The position numbers and the translations under genes are program-made. This document shows, piece after piece, positions 50,802 through 60,996 of a DNA stretch of 64,000 nt; within the stretch, counting starts at the first letter, position 1, and each line of letters opens with the position of its first letter. This DNA comes from Atlantibacter sp032062175 (GTDB lineage: Bacteria; Pseudomonadota; Gammaproteobacteria; Enterobacterales; Enterobacteriaceae). The notes under the pieces were generated by a model. The model did not search any database and had not been told where the DNA came from. It saw nothing but the letters and a program-made list of their open reading frames with translations. The stretch is taken from NCBI RefSeq assembly GCF_032062175.1, contig NZ_DAMBQK010000007.1:116457-180456 (forward strand), given 5' to 3'.

Positions 50802-51767
50802 CTACGGGTAAAAGCGCGCCATCATCAGCATCAGTAATGGCGTCGTCACCGTGGAAAGCACCGTGGTCAGCAGCATGCTGGTCGCCGTTGCGCCCTGTAG
50901 CGCATTGAATTTTTGCGCCATCAGATACACGTTTACGCCCACGGCCATCGACCCCAGCAGTACCACTACCTGGCTTTCCTGCTGCGGCAGATGCAATAAA
51001 ATTGCCGCGCCCCAAACCATTAGCGGCATGACGATGAGCTTTAAAATGCTGATTGCCGCGCTCTCGCGCAGGCCGTGGCGGATTTTGTAGCGCGCCAGGC
51101 TCATCCCCAGGGTGATCAGCGTCAGCGGTGCGGAAATCTGGCCCAGCAGGGTAACGGGCGAATCGATGATATACGGCAGCGGGCGATGCAGCAGGCTCCA
51201 GGCGAAGCCGGTAAAGATGCCGATAATGATCGGATTACGCACCACGTTAATCAGCGTTTTCACGATGCCGCGCAGGGAAAAGCTACCGCTTTGCGCCCAC
51301 TCCACGGAGACCGTTACCAGCGTCCAGAGGATTAGGCTGTTAAACACCAGTACCAGCGCCACTGACGGCAGGCTGGCCTGGCCCAGCAGAATAATCGCCA
51401 CCGGAATGCCGAGCATCACGTTGTTCGAGAAAATCCCGCCGAGGCTGAACACCGACGAGGAAACCGGATCGAGATGGAACAGATGTTTTGCCACCAGACG
51501 GCCAATAAAATAGACCACGAAGCAGCTACCGAAAAAGGCAATCAATAAGCGCATGTCCACCGGCGGGCTTTCGTAGAACTTGCTCATGACCTTAAACAGC
51601 ATGCACGGCAGCGCCACGGTAAAGCAGAAGCGGTTGAGCCCTTCTGCTACCGAATCCGGCCAACCGGCGAAGCGCCCGATGCCATATCCCGTCGCCATTA
51701 ATAAAAACAGCGGTGCCGACAGCACAACCTGATGTGAGAGTTGCCCGAAGAAGCCGATCGATTCCAT
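50802..51767 (-). CDS. AEC family (auxin efflux carrier-like) transporter
   Basis: A 321-residue membrane protein with about 10 helices, of the AEC family that includes bacterial malonate and other carboxylate transporters. Conserved parts are LFLLMATGYGIGRFAGWP, GGIFSNNVMLGIPVAIILLG and the C-terminal GVNVYLMAQKF. ATG at 51767 with AGGGA upstream is preferred over 51788. Substrate unknown. Confidence 0.87.
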   Translation of the reverse strand: MESIGFFGQLSHQVVLSAPLFLLMATGYGIGRFAGWPDSVAEGLNRFCFTVALPCMLFKVMSKFYESPPVDMRLLIAFFGSCFVVYFIGRLVAKHLFHLDPVSSSVFSLGGIFSNNVMLGIPVAIILLGQASLPSVALVLVFNSLILWTLVTVSVEWAQSGSFSLRGIVKTLINVVRNPIIIGIFTGFAWSLLHRPLPYIIDSPVTLLGQISAPLTLITLGMSLARYKIRHGLRESAAISILKLIVMPLMVWGAAILLHLPQQESQVVVLLGSMAVGVNVYLMAQKFNALQGATATSMLLTTVLSTVTTPLLMLMMARFYP

Positions 51768-52067
51768 TCTTATCCCTGCCAGAAACATTAAACTGATAAT
51801 TTTTTAATCGTTTTTTGTCAGTATAAGGGATTAGGATCGGTGCGTCAGGTGACGTTGCGCCTGGCGGATAATTTTGTGCATTTGCCTGGCGGCGGCCAGC
51901 GAACCTCGCCGCGTTAGCCTGCACGTGCGTTTTATCGACCGGCAATACCACCCAAAAGGCAAAATAAAAACCGCTGCGCTGAATCGAGTCATATTGATCG
52001 TTTACAGGGTGCTATTTTCAGAATAAACAGTGATTCGTTGCGGCATTATCATGGGTAAAAGACGCGT

Positions 52068-52154
52068 TTATTTTTTCAAATAACAGCGGTGCCGCTGAAT
52101 ATTTAACAATTCGCCGCCAATTAAAAAAGCAAAACGGATGAATAATTTACCCAT
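52068..52154 (-). CDS. Candidate 28-residue small protein
   Basis: An ORF of 28 codons starting MGKLFIRFAFLIGGELL and ending RCYLKK, with GGGAG eight bases before ATG. It is partly hydrophobic with a basic end. The only support is the ribosome-binding site. Confidence 0.3.
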   Translation of the reverse strand: MGKLFIRFAFLIGGELLNIQRHRCYLKK

Positions 52155-52515
52155 CAAAAATACTCCCTTTTAAGTATATTTTTCTGCGCGCCAACGCTTG
52201 CCGCTTTACCGTTAAAAAATAACCTTAAAGATTTAGCTTAAAGTGCATAATTTTCATGATATTAGTGCCATTTAATTTTCACTTGCGCCTTTTAAACCCT
52301 TGTACTGCGCCATTTTTAGCCCATGCTCAAAATTTAAACCGTTTTAACAACACTATTTGAGATCACAAAACGCCCACCCCTCGATAACACTCACCCTACA
52401 AATTGACCTTGAACAAAAATAGACCTTTTTGTCTGTGATAATTTTCGCACGGCAATTTCTGCAATGTGGTGCTTTTCCTACACCCAACACCCGGGAAGTT
52501 TCTCCGGCCAATAAC

Positions 52516-52531
52516 TAACCATTAATGAGTA
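52516..52531. promoter_or_regulatory. NarL/NarP 7-2-7 site upstream of fdnG
   Basis: TAACCAT-TA-ATGAGTA is an inverted pair of NarL heptamers with two-base spacing. The E. coli fdnG promoter has a very similar site at a comparable distance, so nitrate-responsive activation is expected. A further heptamer-like TACCAAT occurs at about 52577. Confidence 0.6.
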
Positions 52532-52667
52532 ATTAATTTTAGTTAGCGGCAGGATTATTTAACTGGCATCACTCTTTACCAATAAAGAAGAAGAGAAAAA
52601 TAACTTCTGTTTCTGGTTAAGGAATGAGGTTCAAAACAAAATTATTCACCATCACATGGGGTAAACA

Positions 52668-55600
52668 ATGGATGTGAATCGCAGGCAATTTTTCCGGATT
52701 TGCGCCGGTGGCCTGGCAGGTACCACCGTTGCCGCTCTGGGATTTGCGCCCAAAACGGCACTGGCGGGTATTCGCGACTATAAATTGTTGCGCTCTACCG
52801 AAACCCGCAATACCTGTACCTATTGTTCCGTTGGCTGCGGATTATTGATGTACAGCCTCGGCGACGGCTCATTAAACGCCAAATCCGCGCTGTTCCACGT
52901 CGAAGGGGACCCGGACCATCCGGTAAGCCGCGGCGCGCTGTGCCCGAAAGGCGCAGGCTTGCTGGATTATGTCCACAGCGAAGGCCGTCTGCGCTACCCG
53001 GAATACCGGGCGCCGGGCTCGGATAAATGGCAGCGTATTAGCTGGGACGACGCCTTCAACCGCATCACGCGGCTGATGAAAGAGGACCGCGACGCTAACT
53101 TTATCGAGCAAAACGCGGCGGGCACCACGGTGAACCGCTGGGTGTCTACCGGTATGCTGTGCGCGTCTGCCGCCAGCAACGAAACCGGGATGCTGACCCA
53201 AAAATTCGCACGTTCCTTAGGGATGGTGGCGGTAGATAACCAGGCGCGCGTCTGACATGGACCAACGGTAGCAAGTCTTGCTCCAACATTTGGTCGCGGT
53301 GCGATGACCAACCACTGGGTTGATATCAAAAACGCCAACGTCGTGATGGTGATGGGCGGTAACGCCGCTGAAGCGCATCCGGTGGGTTTCCGCTGGGCGA
53401 TGGAAGCGAAGAATAAAAATGACGCTACGCTGATTGTGGTCGATCCGCGCTTTACGCGCACGGCATCGGTTGCGGATCTCTACGTCCCTATTCGTTCCGG
53501 TACTGACATTACGTTTCTGTCAGGGGTTTTGCTGTACCTGATTGAAAACAACAAAATTAACGCCGAATACGTTAAGCACTATACCAACGCTAACCTGCTG
53601 GTGCGTGAAGACTATTCCTTTGAGGATGGTCTGTTCAGCGGCTATGACGCGGAAAAACGCCGCTACGATAAAACCACCTGGAATTATCAGTTCGACGAAA
53701 ACGGCTACGCCATGCGTGATGAGACGCTCACCCACCCGCGCTGCGTCTGGAACCTGCTGAAAACGCACGTTTCCCGCTATACGCCGGACATGGTTGAGAA
53801 CATCTGCGGCACACCGAAAGCAGACTTCCTGAAAGTGTGTGAAGTGCTGGCTTCCACCAGCGCCCCGGACCGTACCACCACGTTCCTGTATGCCCTGGGC
53901 TGGACGCAGCACACCGTCGGCGCGCAAAACATCCGCACCATGGCGATGATCCAGTTGCTGCTCGGCAACATGGGTATGGCAGGCGGCGGCGTGAACGCCC
54001 TGCGCGGTCACTCCAACATTCAGGGACTGACCGACCTCGGCCTGCTGTCCACCAGCCTGCCGGGTTACCTGACGCTGCCGTCGGAGAAACAAGCCGATCT
54101 GGAAAGCTATCTGAAGGCCAATACGCCGGTGGCGACGCTGCCGAATCAGGTGAACTACTGGAGCAACTATCCCAAGTTCTTTGTCAGCCTGATGAAGTCG
54201 TTCTACGGCGATGAGGCGCAGAAAGAAAACCAATGGGGTTACAACTGGTTGCCGAAGTGGGACCAGGTTTACGACGCCATGAAGTACTTCGACATGATGG
54301 ATCGCGGCGAAGTGAACGGTTACATCTGCCAGGGCTTTAACCCGGTGGCGTCCCTGCCGGATAAAAACAAGATCGTCAGCCGTCTCAGCAAGCTGAAATA
54401 CCTGATCATCATTGACCCGCTGGTCACGGAAACCAGTAATTTCTGGCAGAACCACGGCGATATGAACGACGTCGATCCGGCGAGCATTCAGACCGAGGTG
54501 TTCCGTCTGCCGTCGACCTGTTTCGCGGAAGAGGACGGTTCCATCGCCAACTCCGGCCGCTGGTTGCAGTGGCACTGGAAAGCGGCGGACGCCCCTGGCG
54601 AAGCGATGAACGACGGCGAGATCCTCGCGGGCCTGTACCATCGCCTGCGCGAGATGTACCGCAGCGAAGGCGGCAAAGGCGTGGAGCCGCTGCTGAAGAT
54701 GAGCTGGACGTACAAACGCCCGGATCACCCGGAATCGGCGGAAGTCGCCAAAGAAAACAACGGCGTGGCGCTGGCGGACCTTTACGATCCGAACGGCAAC
54801 CTGCTGGCGAAGAAAGGCGAGCTGCTGAGTTCGTTTGCACTGATGCGCGACGACGGCACCACCGCGTCTTCCTGCTGGATTTACGCCGGGAGCTGGACCG
54901 AGAAAGGCAACCAGATGGCGAACCGCGACAACAGCGATCCGTCCGGTCTGGGCAATACACTGGGTTGGGCATGGGCGTGGCCGTTGAACCGCCGCATCAT
55001 TTACAACCGCGCGTCCGCCGACCCGATGGGTAATCCGTGGGACAGCAAACGCATGCTGATTAAATGGAACGGCAGCAAGTGGGTCGGGAATGACATCCCG
55101 GACTACAACACCGCCGCGCCAGGCAGCGGCACCGGTCCGTTTATCATGCAGCCGGAAGGGCTGGGCCGTTTGTTCGCCATCGACAAAATGGCGGAGGGCC
55201 CGTTCCCGGAACACTACGAGCCGGTTGAAACGCCGATTGGCACCAACCCGCTGCACCCGAACGTGGTCTCCAACCCGGCGGCGCGTTTGTTGCCGGAAGA
55301 TGCCAAACGTATCGGCGATCGCAGCGAGTTCCCGTATGTGGGCACCACGTACCGTTTAACCGAACATTTCCACACCTGGACCAAGCATGCGTTGCTCAAC
55401 GCTATCGCCCAGCCGGAGCAGTTCGTGGAAATCAGCGAAACCCTCGCGAAAGCGAAAGGCATCGCTAACGGCGACACGGTGAAAGTCAGCAGCAAGCGCG
55501 GGTTTATTCGTGCCGTTGCGGTAGTGACGCCGCGTCTGCAGGTTCTGAACGTGGACGGCAAGCAGGTTGAAACCGTGGGTATCCCGCTGCACTGGGGCTT

Positions 55601-55715
55601 TGAAGGCACCGCGCGTAAGGGCTACCTGGCAAACACCCTGACGCCGCCGGTCGGTGATGCTAACTCACAGACGCCGGAGTACAAGGCGTTCCTGGTTAAC
55701 ATTGAGAAGGCGTAA
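52668..55715 (+). CDS. fdnG: FdnG, selenocysteine-containing formate dehydrogenase-N alpha subunit
   Basis: The catalytic subunit of nitrate-inducible formate dehydrogenase, 1015 residues including Sec, equal in length to E. coli FdnG. TGA at 53253-53255 is codon 196 in frame and is read as selenocysteine (ARV-Sec-HGP), not stop. The Tat signal begins MDVNRRQFFRICAGG. The 4Fe-4S motif CTYCSVGCGLL and molybdopterin-domain sequences follow. Oxidises formate in the periplasm and passes electrons through FdnH and FdnI to menaquinone and nitrate reductase. A translator that stops at TGA splits it into two frames. Confidence 0.97.
53253..53295 (+). promoter_or_regulatory. SECIS element for UGA recoding in fdnG
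   Basis: Starting at the TGA, the mRNA can form the bacterial SECIS hairpin with the apical loop around AGCAAGTCTTGCT. Its base sequence is close to E. coli fdnG. SelB bound to Sec-tRNA recognises the loop. Confidence 0.75.
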
Positions 55716-55726
55716 GGGGCGAACTC

Positions 55727-56614
55727 ATGTCAATGCAATCTCAGGACATTATTAAACGTTCCGCCACCAACGGAATGACCCCGCCGCCTCAGGCGCGTGA
55801 CTTTAAGGAAGAGGTCGCGAAGCTTATCGATGTGTCCACCTGTATCGGCTGTAAAGCCTGCCAGGTGGCGTGCTCGGAGTGGAACGACATCCGCGCAGAG
55901 GTCGGTCACTGCGTGGGGGTCTACGACAACCCGACGGATTTAACCGCCAAAGCCTGGACGGTGATGCGCTTTAGCGAAACCCGCGCCAACGGCAAGCTGG
56001 AGTGGTTGATCCGTAAAGACGGCTGTATGCACTGCGAAGATCCGGGCTGCCTGAAAGCGTGCCCGTCGGCGGGTGCCATTATTCAGTACGCCAACGGTAT
56101 CGTCGATTTTCAGTCGGAACACTGCATCGGTTGCGGTTACTGCATCGCGGGCTGCCCGTTCAACGTGCCGCGCCTCAATCCGCAAGACAACCGGGTGTAC
56201 AAATGCACCCTGTGCGTCGACCGGGTGAGCGTGGGCCAGGAGCCCGCGTGCGTGAAAACCTGCCCGACGGGTGCGATCCACTTCGGCACCAAGAAAGAGA
56301 TGCTGGAAGTGGCAAGCGAGCGCGTGGAGAAACTGAAAAAACGCGGCTACCAGCATGCGGGGATCTACGACCCGGCGGGCGTTGGCGGCACGCACGTCAT
56401 TTACGTGCTGCACCACAACGACCAGCCGGAGCTGTATCACGGCCTGCCGAAAGATCCGCAAATCGATACGCCGATCAGCCTGTGGAAAGGGATCCTCAAA
56501 CCGCTCTCCGCCGCGGGCTTTATCGCGACCTTCGCCGGTCTGATTTTCCACTATGTGGGCGTCGGTCCGAACAAGGAAGTCGATGACGACGAAGAGGAGG
56601 AGCACCATGACTAA
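55727..56614 (+). CDS. fdnH: FdnH, formate dehydrogenase-N iron-sulfur beta subunit
   Basis: A 295-residue electron-transfer subunit with four Cys clusters, including CIGCKACQVAC, CMHCEDPGCLKAC, CIGCGYCIAGC and CTLC...CVKTC, for four 4Fe-4S centres. A C-terminal helix (FIATFAGLIFHYVGVG) anchors it in the membrane. It begins 11 bases after fdnG and overlaps fdnI by 8. Confidence 0.96.
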   Translation: MSMQSQDIIKRSATNGMTPPPQARDFKEEVAKLIDVSTCIGCKACQVACSEWNDIRAEVGHCVGVYDNPTDLTAKAWTVMRFSETRANGKLEWLIRKDGCMHCEDPGCLKACPSAGAIIQYANGIVDFQSEHCIGCGYCIAGCPFNVPRLNPQDNRVYKCTLCVDRVSVGQEPACVKTCPTGAIHFGTKKEMLEVASERVEKLKKRGYQHAGIYDPAGVGGTHVIYVLHHNDQPELYHGLPKDPQIDTPISLWKGILKPLSAAGFIATFAGLIFHYVGVGPNKEVDDDEEEEHHD

Positions 56615-57248
56615 GAAAAGTAAGATGATCGTTCGGACCAGCTTTATTGACCGGGCGTGTCACTGGACAGTGGTGATCTGCTTTTTCCTGGTGTCGTTAT
56701 CGGGTATCGCGCTGTTTTTCCCGACCTTGCAATGGCTGACCCAAACCTTCGGGACTCCGCAGATGGGGCGGATTCTGCACCCCTTCTTCGGCGTGCTGAT
56801 CTTCTTCGCGCTGATGTTTATGTTCGTTCGCTTCGTCAAACATAACATCCCGGATAAGCAGGATTTACCCTGGCTGAAGAACATTGTGGAAGTGCTGAAA
56901 GGCAACGAACACCATGTGGCGGATGTGGGTAAATACAACGCCGGGCAGAAAATGATGTTCTGGAGCATCATGAGCATGATTTTCGTGCTACTGGTGACCG
57001 GCATTATTATCTGGCGTCCGTACTTCACGCACTTCTTCCCGATGTGGATCGTGCGCTGGAGCCTGCTGGTTCACGCGCTGGCGGCCATCGTGCTGATCCA
57101 TGCGATCCTGATCCATATGTATATGGCGTTCTGGGTCAAAGGATCGATTAAAGGCATGATCGAAGGGAAAGTCAGCCGTCGCTGGGCGGCTAAACACCAC
57201 CCGCGCTGGTATCGCAAAGTTCAGAAAGCGGAAGACGCTCAGGAGTAA
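56607..57248 (+). CDS. fdnI: FdnI, formate dehydrogenase-N cytochrome b556 subunit
   Basis: A 213-residue cytochrome b with four membrane helices and heme-ligand His residues in RACHWTVV, ILHPFFG and LVHALAAIVLIHA. It completes the FdnGHI complex and passes electrons to menaquinone. ATG at 56607 has GGAGGAG upstream. Confidence 0.95.
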   Translation: MTKKSKMIVRTSFIDRACHWTVVICFFLVSLSGIALFFPTLQWLTQTFGTPQMGRILHPFFGVLIFFALMFMFVRFVKHNIPDKQDLPWLKNIVEVLKGNEHHVADVGKYNAGQKMMFWSIMSMIFVLLVTGIIIWRPYFTHFFPMWIVRWSLLVHALAAIVLIHAILIHMYMAFWVKGSIKGMIEGKVSRRWAAKHHPRWYRKVQKAEDAQE

Positions 57249-57265
57249 CGAGCGGGCTTCAAAAC

Positions 57266-57298
57266 AAAACGGCGCCTTGATTAAGGCGCCGTTTTTTT
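57266..57298 (+). terminator. Intrinsic terminator after fdnGHI
   Basis: AAAACGGCGCCTT and AAGGCGCCGTTTTTTT form a long stem with a T-tract. It can also act on the convergent gene from the other side. Confidence 0.88.
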
Positions 57299-57315
57299 AT
57301 GGCATTTTTCCAGAA

Positions 57316-58251
57316 TTAATGGAAATGGGAGTGACCGCCAAAACCTTCTGAACGGCTGTTGTCGCTGCCGTAACCGTGGCCGCCGAACGCATGGGAATGG
57401 GCGTTCTCCGCACCACGGCCTTCGTGGCCGGCACGCATGCCGTTATTGCCTGTGCCGTTATTATTCCCTCTACGCGTTGAGGTAACAAACGCGCTGACGA
57501 ACGGCACGCTGATTTGCGCCTGCGGATTGACTTTAGCGATTTCACCTGCGGTGGTTTGATAGGTTTGATCCCCTATCGTGACGCTTACCGGGGTATTAGC
57601 CGGAATATTATCCGCCGCCTGTTTAATGTCGCTGTTAGTTTGAGGTGCAGACGGCCCCATTAGCGTAGCCTGCTGCTGGGCGATAGCATTACGGTAAGCA
57701 GCGGGATCGATAGTAGGTACATTCGGGTTTTGCGGCTTTGCAGTCGGCCCCATCAGCGCAGCCTGCTGCTGGGCGATCAGGTTGCGGTACGCCGTGGCAT
57801 CAATTGTCGGTACTTGCTGGGTTTGCGGCGTGGGACCAATATTAGCCGCCTGCTGTGCACGGATCTGGGTACGGTAATTGGTGCCATTGACCTGCTGCTG
57901 GGTTTTGGCAACCATATCCGCTGCAAATCGCATATCACTACGCGCAATGTTTGCCGCTTTCCGCGCAGCCATTACGTCTTGTTCTGCCTGAGTCAGGGCT
58001 AATCCACTGATTTGGCGATCATTGTTAGGGATATTAAAATTATTGAGTGCGTCCTTTTCAGCCGCTTGCGCCTGATGAACAGCACTGAGTTGAGCTTTAT
58101 AATTACGTTGCGCCGCATCCTGGAATGATTGCGCACCTGCTAAATTCGCTACCGCATCATTAAATGCCGTGCTTTTATCGGCAGCGTTCACACTTCCGCA
58201 TGAAAGCGCAATAAATATTGAAAGAGGAATGATATAATTCTTCTTAAACAT
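57316..58251 (-). CDS. Secreted protein with internal repeats and His/Gly-rich tail
   Basis: A 311-residue protein with a Sec signal peptide (MFKKNYIIPLSIFIALSC..., cleavage near VNA at residue 23). Residues 25-125 are helical and Ala/Gln-rich. Three related repeats of about 30 residues carry Y-R-x-x-I-x-A-Q-Q-A at Tyr126, Tyr155 and Tyr186, each followed by GPT or GPS. A short domain (PANTPVSVTIGDQTYQTTAGEI) precedes the His/Gly-rich tail GHEGRGAENAHSHAFGGHG...GGHSHFH, which could bind metal ions. No family recognised. ATG at 58251 with AAAGG upstream. It is divergent from a two-component system. Confidence 0.65.
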   Translation of the reverse strand: MFKKNYIIPLSIFIALSCGSVNAADKSTAFNDAVANLAGAQSFQDAAQRNYKAQLSAVHQAQAAEKDALNNFNIPNNDRQISGLALTQAEQDVMAARKAANIARSDMRFAADMVAKTQQQVNGTNYRTQIRAQQAANIGPTPQTQQVPTIDATAYRNLIAQQQAALMGPTAKPQNPNVPTIDPAAYRNAIAQQQATLMGPSAPQTNSDIKQAADNIPANTPVSVTIGDQTYQTTAGEIAKVNPQAQISVPFVSAFVTSTRRGNNNGTGNNGMRAGHEGRGAENAHSHAFGGHGYGSDNSRSEGFGGHSHFH

Positions 58252-58797
58252 AATAATAACCTTTGTAGTAACGAGCTTAACAACCTCTCCCAAATCGGGA
58301 GAGGACTTTTTTAAAAAGTAAAAATAAGAAAATATATTTTACTCAACTTGATGAAAATTGAAACACTGATTCATTTCTTATGGAGCATTATTCTGAATTA
58401 AGTTGTAACACCCGGCATAACGATCCGATACGCCTCTGCAAAGCCCATCATTTCGCTTAACCACGTAGAATTATCAACATTTTATAAAGTCGGCATTTAT
58501 GGCGATTTTGTTTACCTCGCGTTAATCTTCTCGCGTTTAATTAATTCTATGTTGTTTTAGCTAACAACTACTATTTATTGAAATAACGCAAAGGCTTTCT
58601 CTTATTAACATTCGTTTTATTTGCACACTAATAATCCATATAGAAATATATACCTCTTGTTATCTCTTCACTATTCAGCGGGATAATATCCTCTTTACCC
58701 TTAACGATTATTTACGCTGAAAATAAACAAAATGTGATAACTCGCCCGTGGCTTACTGTGTATGCTTTTCGAGAGTGAAGGCGTACAGGAGCGAACA
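58252..58797. other. Intergenic region between the secreted protein and the two-component system
   Basis: A 546-base very AT-rich divergent promoter region. It probably contains sites for the adjacent response regulator, but no direct repeat could be named with confidence. Confidence 0.45.
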
Positions 58798-59526
58798 ATG
58801 GATAAAGCAAAGCGCATTCTGCTGATAGAAGATGATGAAGATATCGCGCAGTTGCTCCAGTTGAATTTACGCGACGAGGGCTACCTGATTACCCATGAAA
58901 GCCACGGCGGGCGCGCCCTTGAGCGGCTCGAGCAGCACGCATGGGATGTGGTGATCCTCGATCTGATGTTACCGGAGGTGGACGGGCTGGAGATTTGCCG
59001 CCGCATCCGCATGATGACGCGTTACCTGCCCGTCATTATTATCAGCGCGCGGACCAGCGAAATGCACCGGGTATCGGGCCTGGAAATGGGGGCCGATGAC
59101 TACCTGGCAAAACCTTTTTCCGTACTGGAACTGGTGGCGCGGGTCAAAGCGCTGTTGCGTCGCCAGGAAGCGATGGCGATGAATTTGCGGCTTGATGCCG
59201 GTACGCTCTCCTTACATGGATTAATCATCGACCCGCTGGCACGCGCCGTAAACCTACACGGCAAAGGTATTGAATTAACGCCGCGCGAATTCGATCTGCT
59301 GTATTTCCTGGCCCGTCATCCCGGCACGGTGTTTTCGAGACTGAATTTACTTGAGCAGGTGTGGGGATATCAGCACGACGGCTACGAGCATACGGTTAAT
59401 ACCCATATTAACCGGCTACGCATCAAAATCGAACGCGATCCTTCCGAACCCGAATACATTCTTACCGTGTGGGGCAAAGGGTATAAATTTACCACCGCCG
59501 GCCCGCAGGGAAGTGACGATGCGTAA
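58798..59526 (+). CDS. OmpR-family response regulator
   Basis: A 242-residue two-domain regulator. The receiver has the acidic pair EDDED, phospho-acceptor Asp in VVILDLMLPEVDG, and the switch Lys in LAKPFS. The C-terminal winged helix contains ELTPREFDLLYFLARHPG and the ending ILTVWGKGYKF. ATG at 58798 with AGGAG upstream; the frame is open back to 58762. It overlaps the sensor kinase gene by 8 bases. Target genes are not known; the divergent secreted protein is the obvious candidate. Confidence 0.9.
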   Translation: MDKAKRILLIEDDEDIAQLLQLNLRDEGYLITHESHGGRALERLEQHAWDVVILDLMLPEVDGLEICRRIRMMTRYLPVIIISARTSEMHRVSGLEMGADDYLAKPFSVLELVARVKALLRRQEAMAMNLRLDAGTLSLHGLIIDPLARAVNLHGKGIELTPREFDLLYFLARHPGTVFSRLNLLEQVWGYQHDGYEHTVNTHINRLRIKIERDPSEPEYILTVWGKGYKFTTAGPQGSDDA

Positions 59527-60994
59527 CCTCAGCCTCAGCCAGCGCCTGACGCTGATTTTCACCACGCTATTATTGCTGTGCGCCATGATGATTTGCTGGA
59601 TGCAGTTACGCAGCAATACCCAGTATGGCAACACCATGGTGCAGCAGCTCTCTGCTAATTTAGCCAGCCAAATCGTTGCCCGCGAAAAACTGATGGATGA
59701 TCGGGGCGAGATTAACCGTGAGGGTCTGAAAGGGCTATTCGACCGGTTAATGACGCTGAATCCCAGCGTGGAACTCTACTTACTTTCTACCGACGGGCAG
59801 CTAGTCGCCGATGCCGCTCCTGCTGGTCACATTAAACGCCAGTCGGTTGATATAAAACCGTTACACGCGTTTATCGACGGACAGGATTTGCCGCTTTACG
59901 GTGACGATCCGCGCAGCAGCGATCGAAAAAAAGTCTTTAGCGTCGCACCCATTCAGCACAACGGGCGTACCGTCGGCTATTTATACATCATCTTGCAGGG
60001 CGAAAAACTCAACAGCCTGGCGCAGCAAGCCTGGAACCACACGCTGTGGCAGGTCATCGTATGGACAATCATTCTGGTCACGGCGCTGGGGCTACTGGCG
60101 GGTACGCTGGTGTACCTGTGGGTAACGCGCCCGGTGCGCCAACTGACTCAATTGGTGCGCACGCTGGAACAGGACTCCATCAGCGCCATAAAAGCTATCG
60201 CGAAACTCGACCCGCAGCGGGAACAGGGCAACGAGCTTATCCTGCTGCGCAATACATTCATTGAACTGTCGCGCCAGATTTCCAGCCAGTGGGACCAGTT
60301 GGCGAACAGTGATAGCCAGCGGCGCGAGTTTATCGCCAATATCTCCCATGACTTACGCACCCCGCTCACCTCTTTATTGGGTTATCTGGAAACACTGTCC
60401 CTGAAAGCCGGATCGCTGACTGAAGACGAAGCCCGTACCTGGTTACAAATTGCGCTGCGCCAGGGCAACAAAGTGCGCCGCCTTTCCCAACAGCTTTTCG
60501 AACTGGCGCGGCTGGAGCATGGCGGCATTAAACCGCAACTGGAGCCGTTCTCGGCAGCAGAGCTGGCGCAGGATGTGATGCAAAAATTCGAGCTGATGGC
60601 CCAGACGCGCCAGATAACGCTGCGCCTCGATGTGCCGCCTAAGCTGCCCACCGTTAACGCCGATGTTTCGATGATTGAGCGCGTCTTCACGAACCTGCTG
60701 GATAACGCGCTGCGGCATACGCCAGCGGGCGGCGAAGTCACGCTTCGTTTATGGAATGCCCGCGACCAGATAGTCGTGGAAGTAGAGGACAACGGCGAAG
60801 GCGTTCCCGAACCCTTACAGGCGCAGCTGTTTGTCCGGCCTTCAGCACTGAGCAGCGAACAGTCCCGCCAGGATCGCGGCGGCCTGGGTCTGATGATTGT
60901 CCACCGGATGCTTCAGCTCCATCGCTGCGATATCCAGCTAACCGATAAAACGCCCGGTGCCTGCTTTCGGTTTTCGCTGCCTCTGGCGGGGTAG
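59519..60994 (+). CDS. Sensor histidine kinase, partner of the OmpR-family regulator
   Basis: A 491-residue kinase. Two membrane helices (LTLIFTTLLLLCAMMICW and VIVWTIILVTALGLLAGTLVYLW) flank a periplasmic domain of about 150 residues. A HAMP-like region is followed by the phospho-His site FIANISHDLRTPLTSLLGYLE, N box FTNLLDNALRHTP, G1 EDNGEG and GLGLMIVHRML. ATG at 59519. Signal unknown. Confidence 0.9.
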   Translation: MRNLSLSQRLTLIFTTLLLLCAMMICWMQLRSNTQYGNTMVQQLSANLASQIVAREKLMDDRGEINREGLKGLFDRLMTLNPSVELYLLSTDGQLVADAAPAGHIKRQSVDIKPLHAFIDGQDLPLYGDDPRSSDRKKVFSVAPIQHNGRTVGYLYIILQGEKLNSLAQQAWNHTLWQVIVWTIILVTALGLLAGTLVYLWVTRPVRQLTQLVRTLEQDSISAIKAIAKLDPQREQGNELILLRNTFIELSRQISSQWDQLANSDSQRREFIANISHDLRTPLTSLLGYLETLSLKAGSLTEDEARTWLQIALRQGNKVRRLSQQLFELARLEHGGIKPQLEPFSAAELAQDVMQKFELMAQTRQITLRLDVPPKLPTVNADVSMIERVFTNLLDNALRHTPAGGEVTLRLWNARDQIVVEVEDNGEGVPEPLQAQLFVRPSALSSEQSRQDRGGLGLMIVHRMLQLHRCDIQLTDKTPGACFRFSLPLAG

Positions 60995-60996
60995 CG

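Larger units (their letters stand above)
51768..52667. other. Intergenic region upstream of fdnG
   Basis: A 900-base region between the leftward transporter and rightward fdnG. It contains a weak small ORF candidate (52068-52154) and, near its right end, a NarL/NarP-type site. AT-rich, with no other gene seen. An FNR-like element (52559-52572, TTAAC-TGGC-ATCAC) is present only in degenerate form. Confidence 0.5.

Noticed and set aside
52559..52572. FNR site for fdnG
   Set aside because: Only 3/5 and 4/5 half-site matches, at a spacing from the NarL site that differs from E. coli; too weak to list as a feature.
52668..53255. fdnG as a frameshifted or broken pseudogene
   Set aside because: The stop is TGA at codon 196, exactly at the Sec position of FdnG, with SECIS-like sequence after it and the same frame continuing to full length.
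53520..55256. 578-residue leftward open frame inside fdnG
   Set aside because: It is antisense to a strongly conserved gene and exists because of GC-rich codons. No ribosome-binding site or family features.
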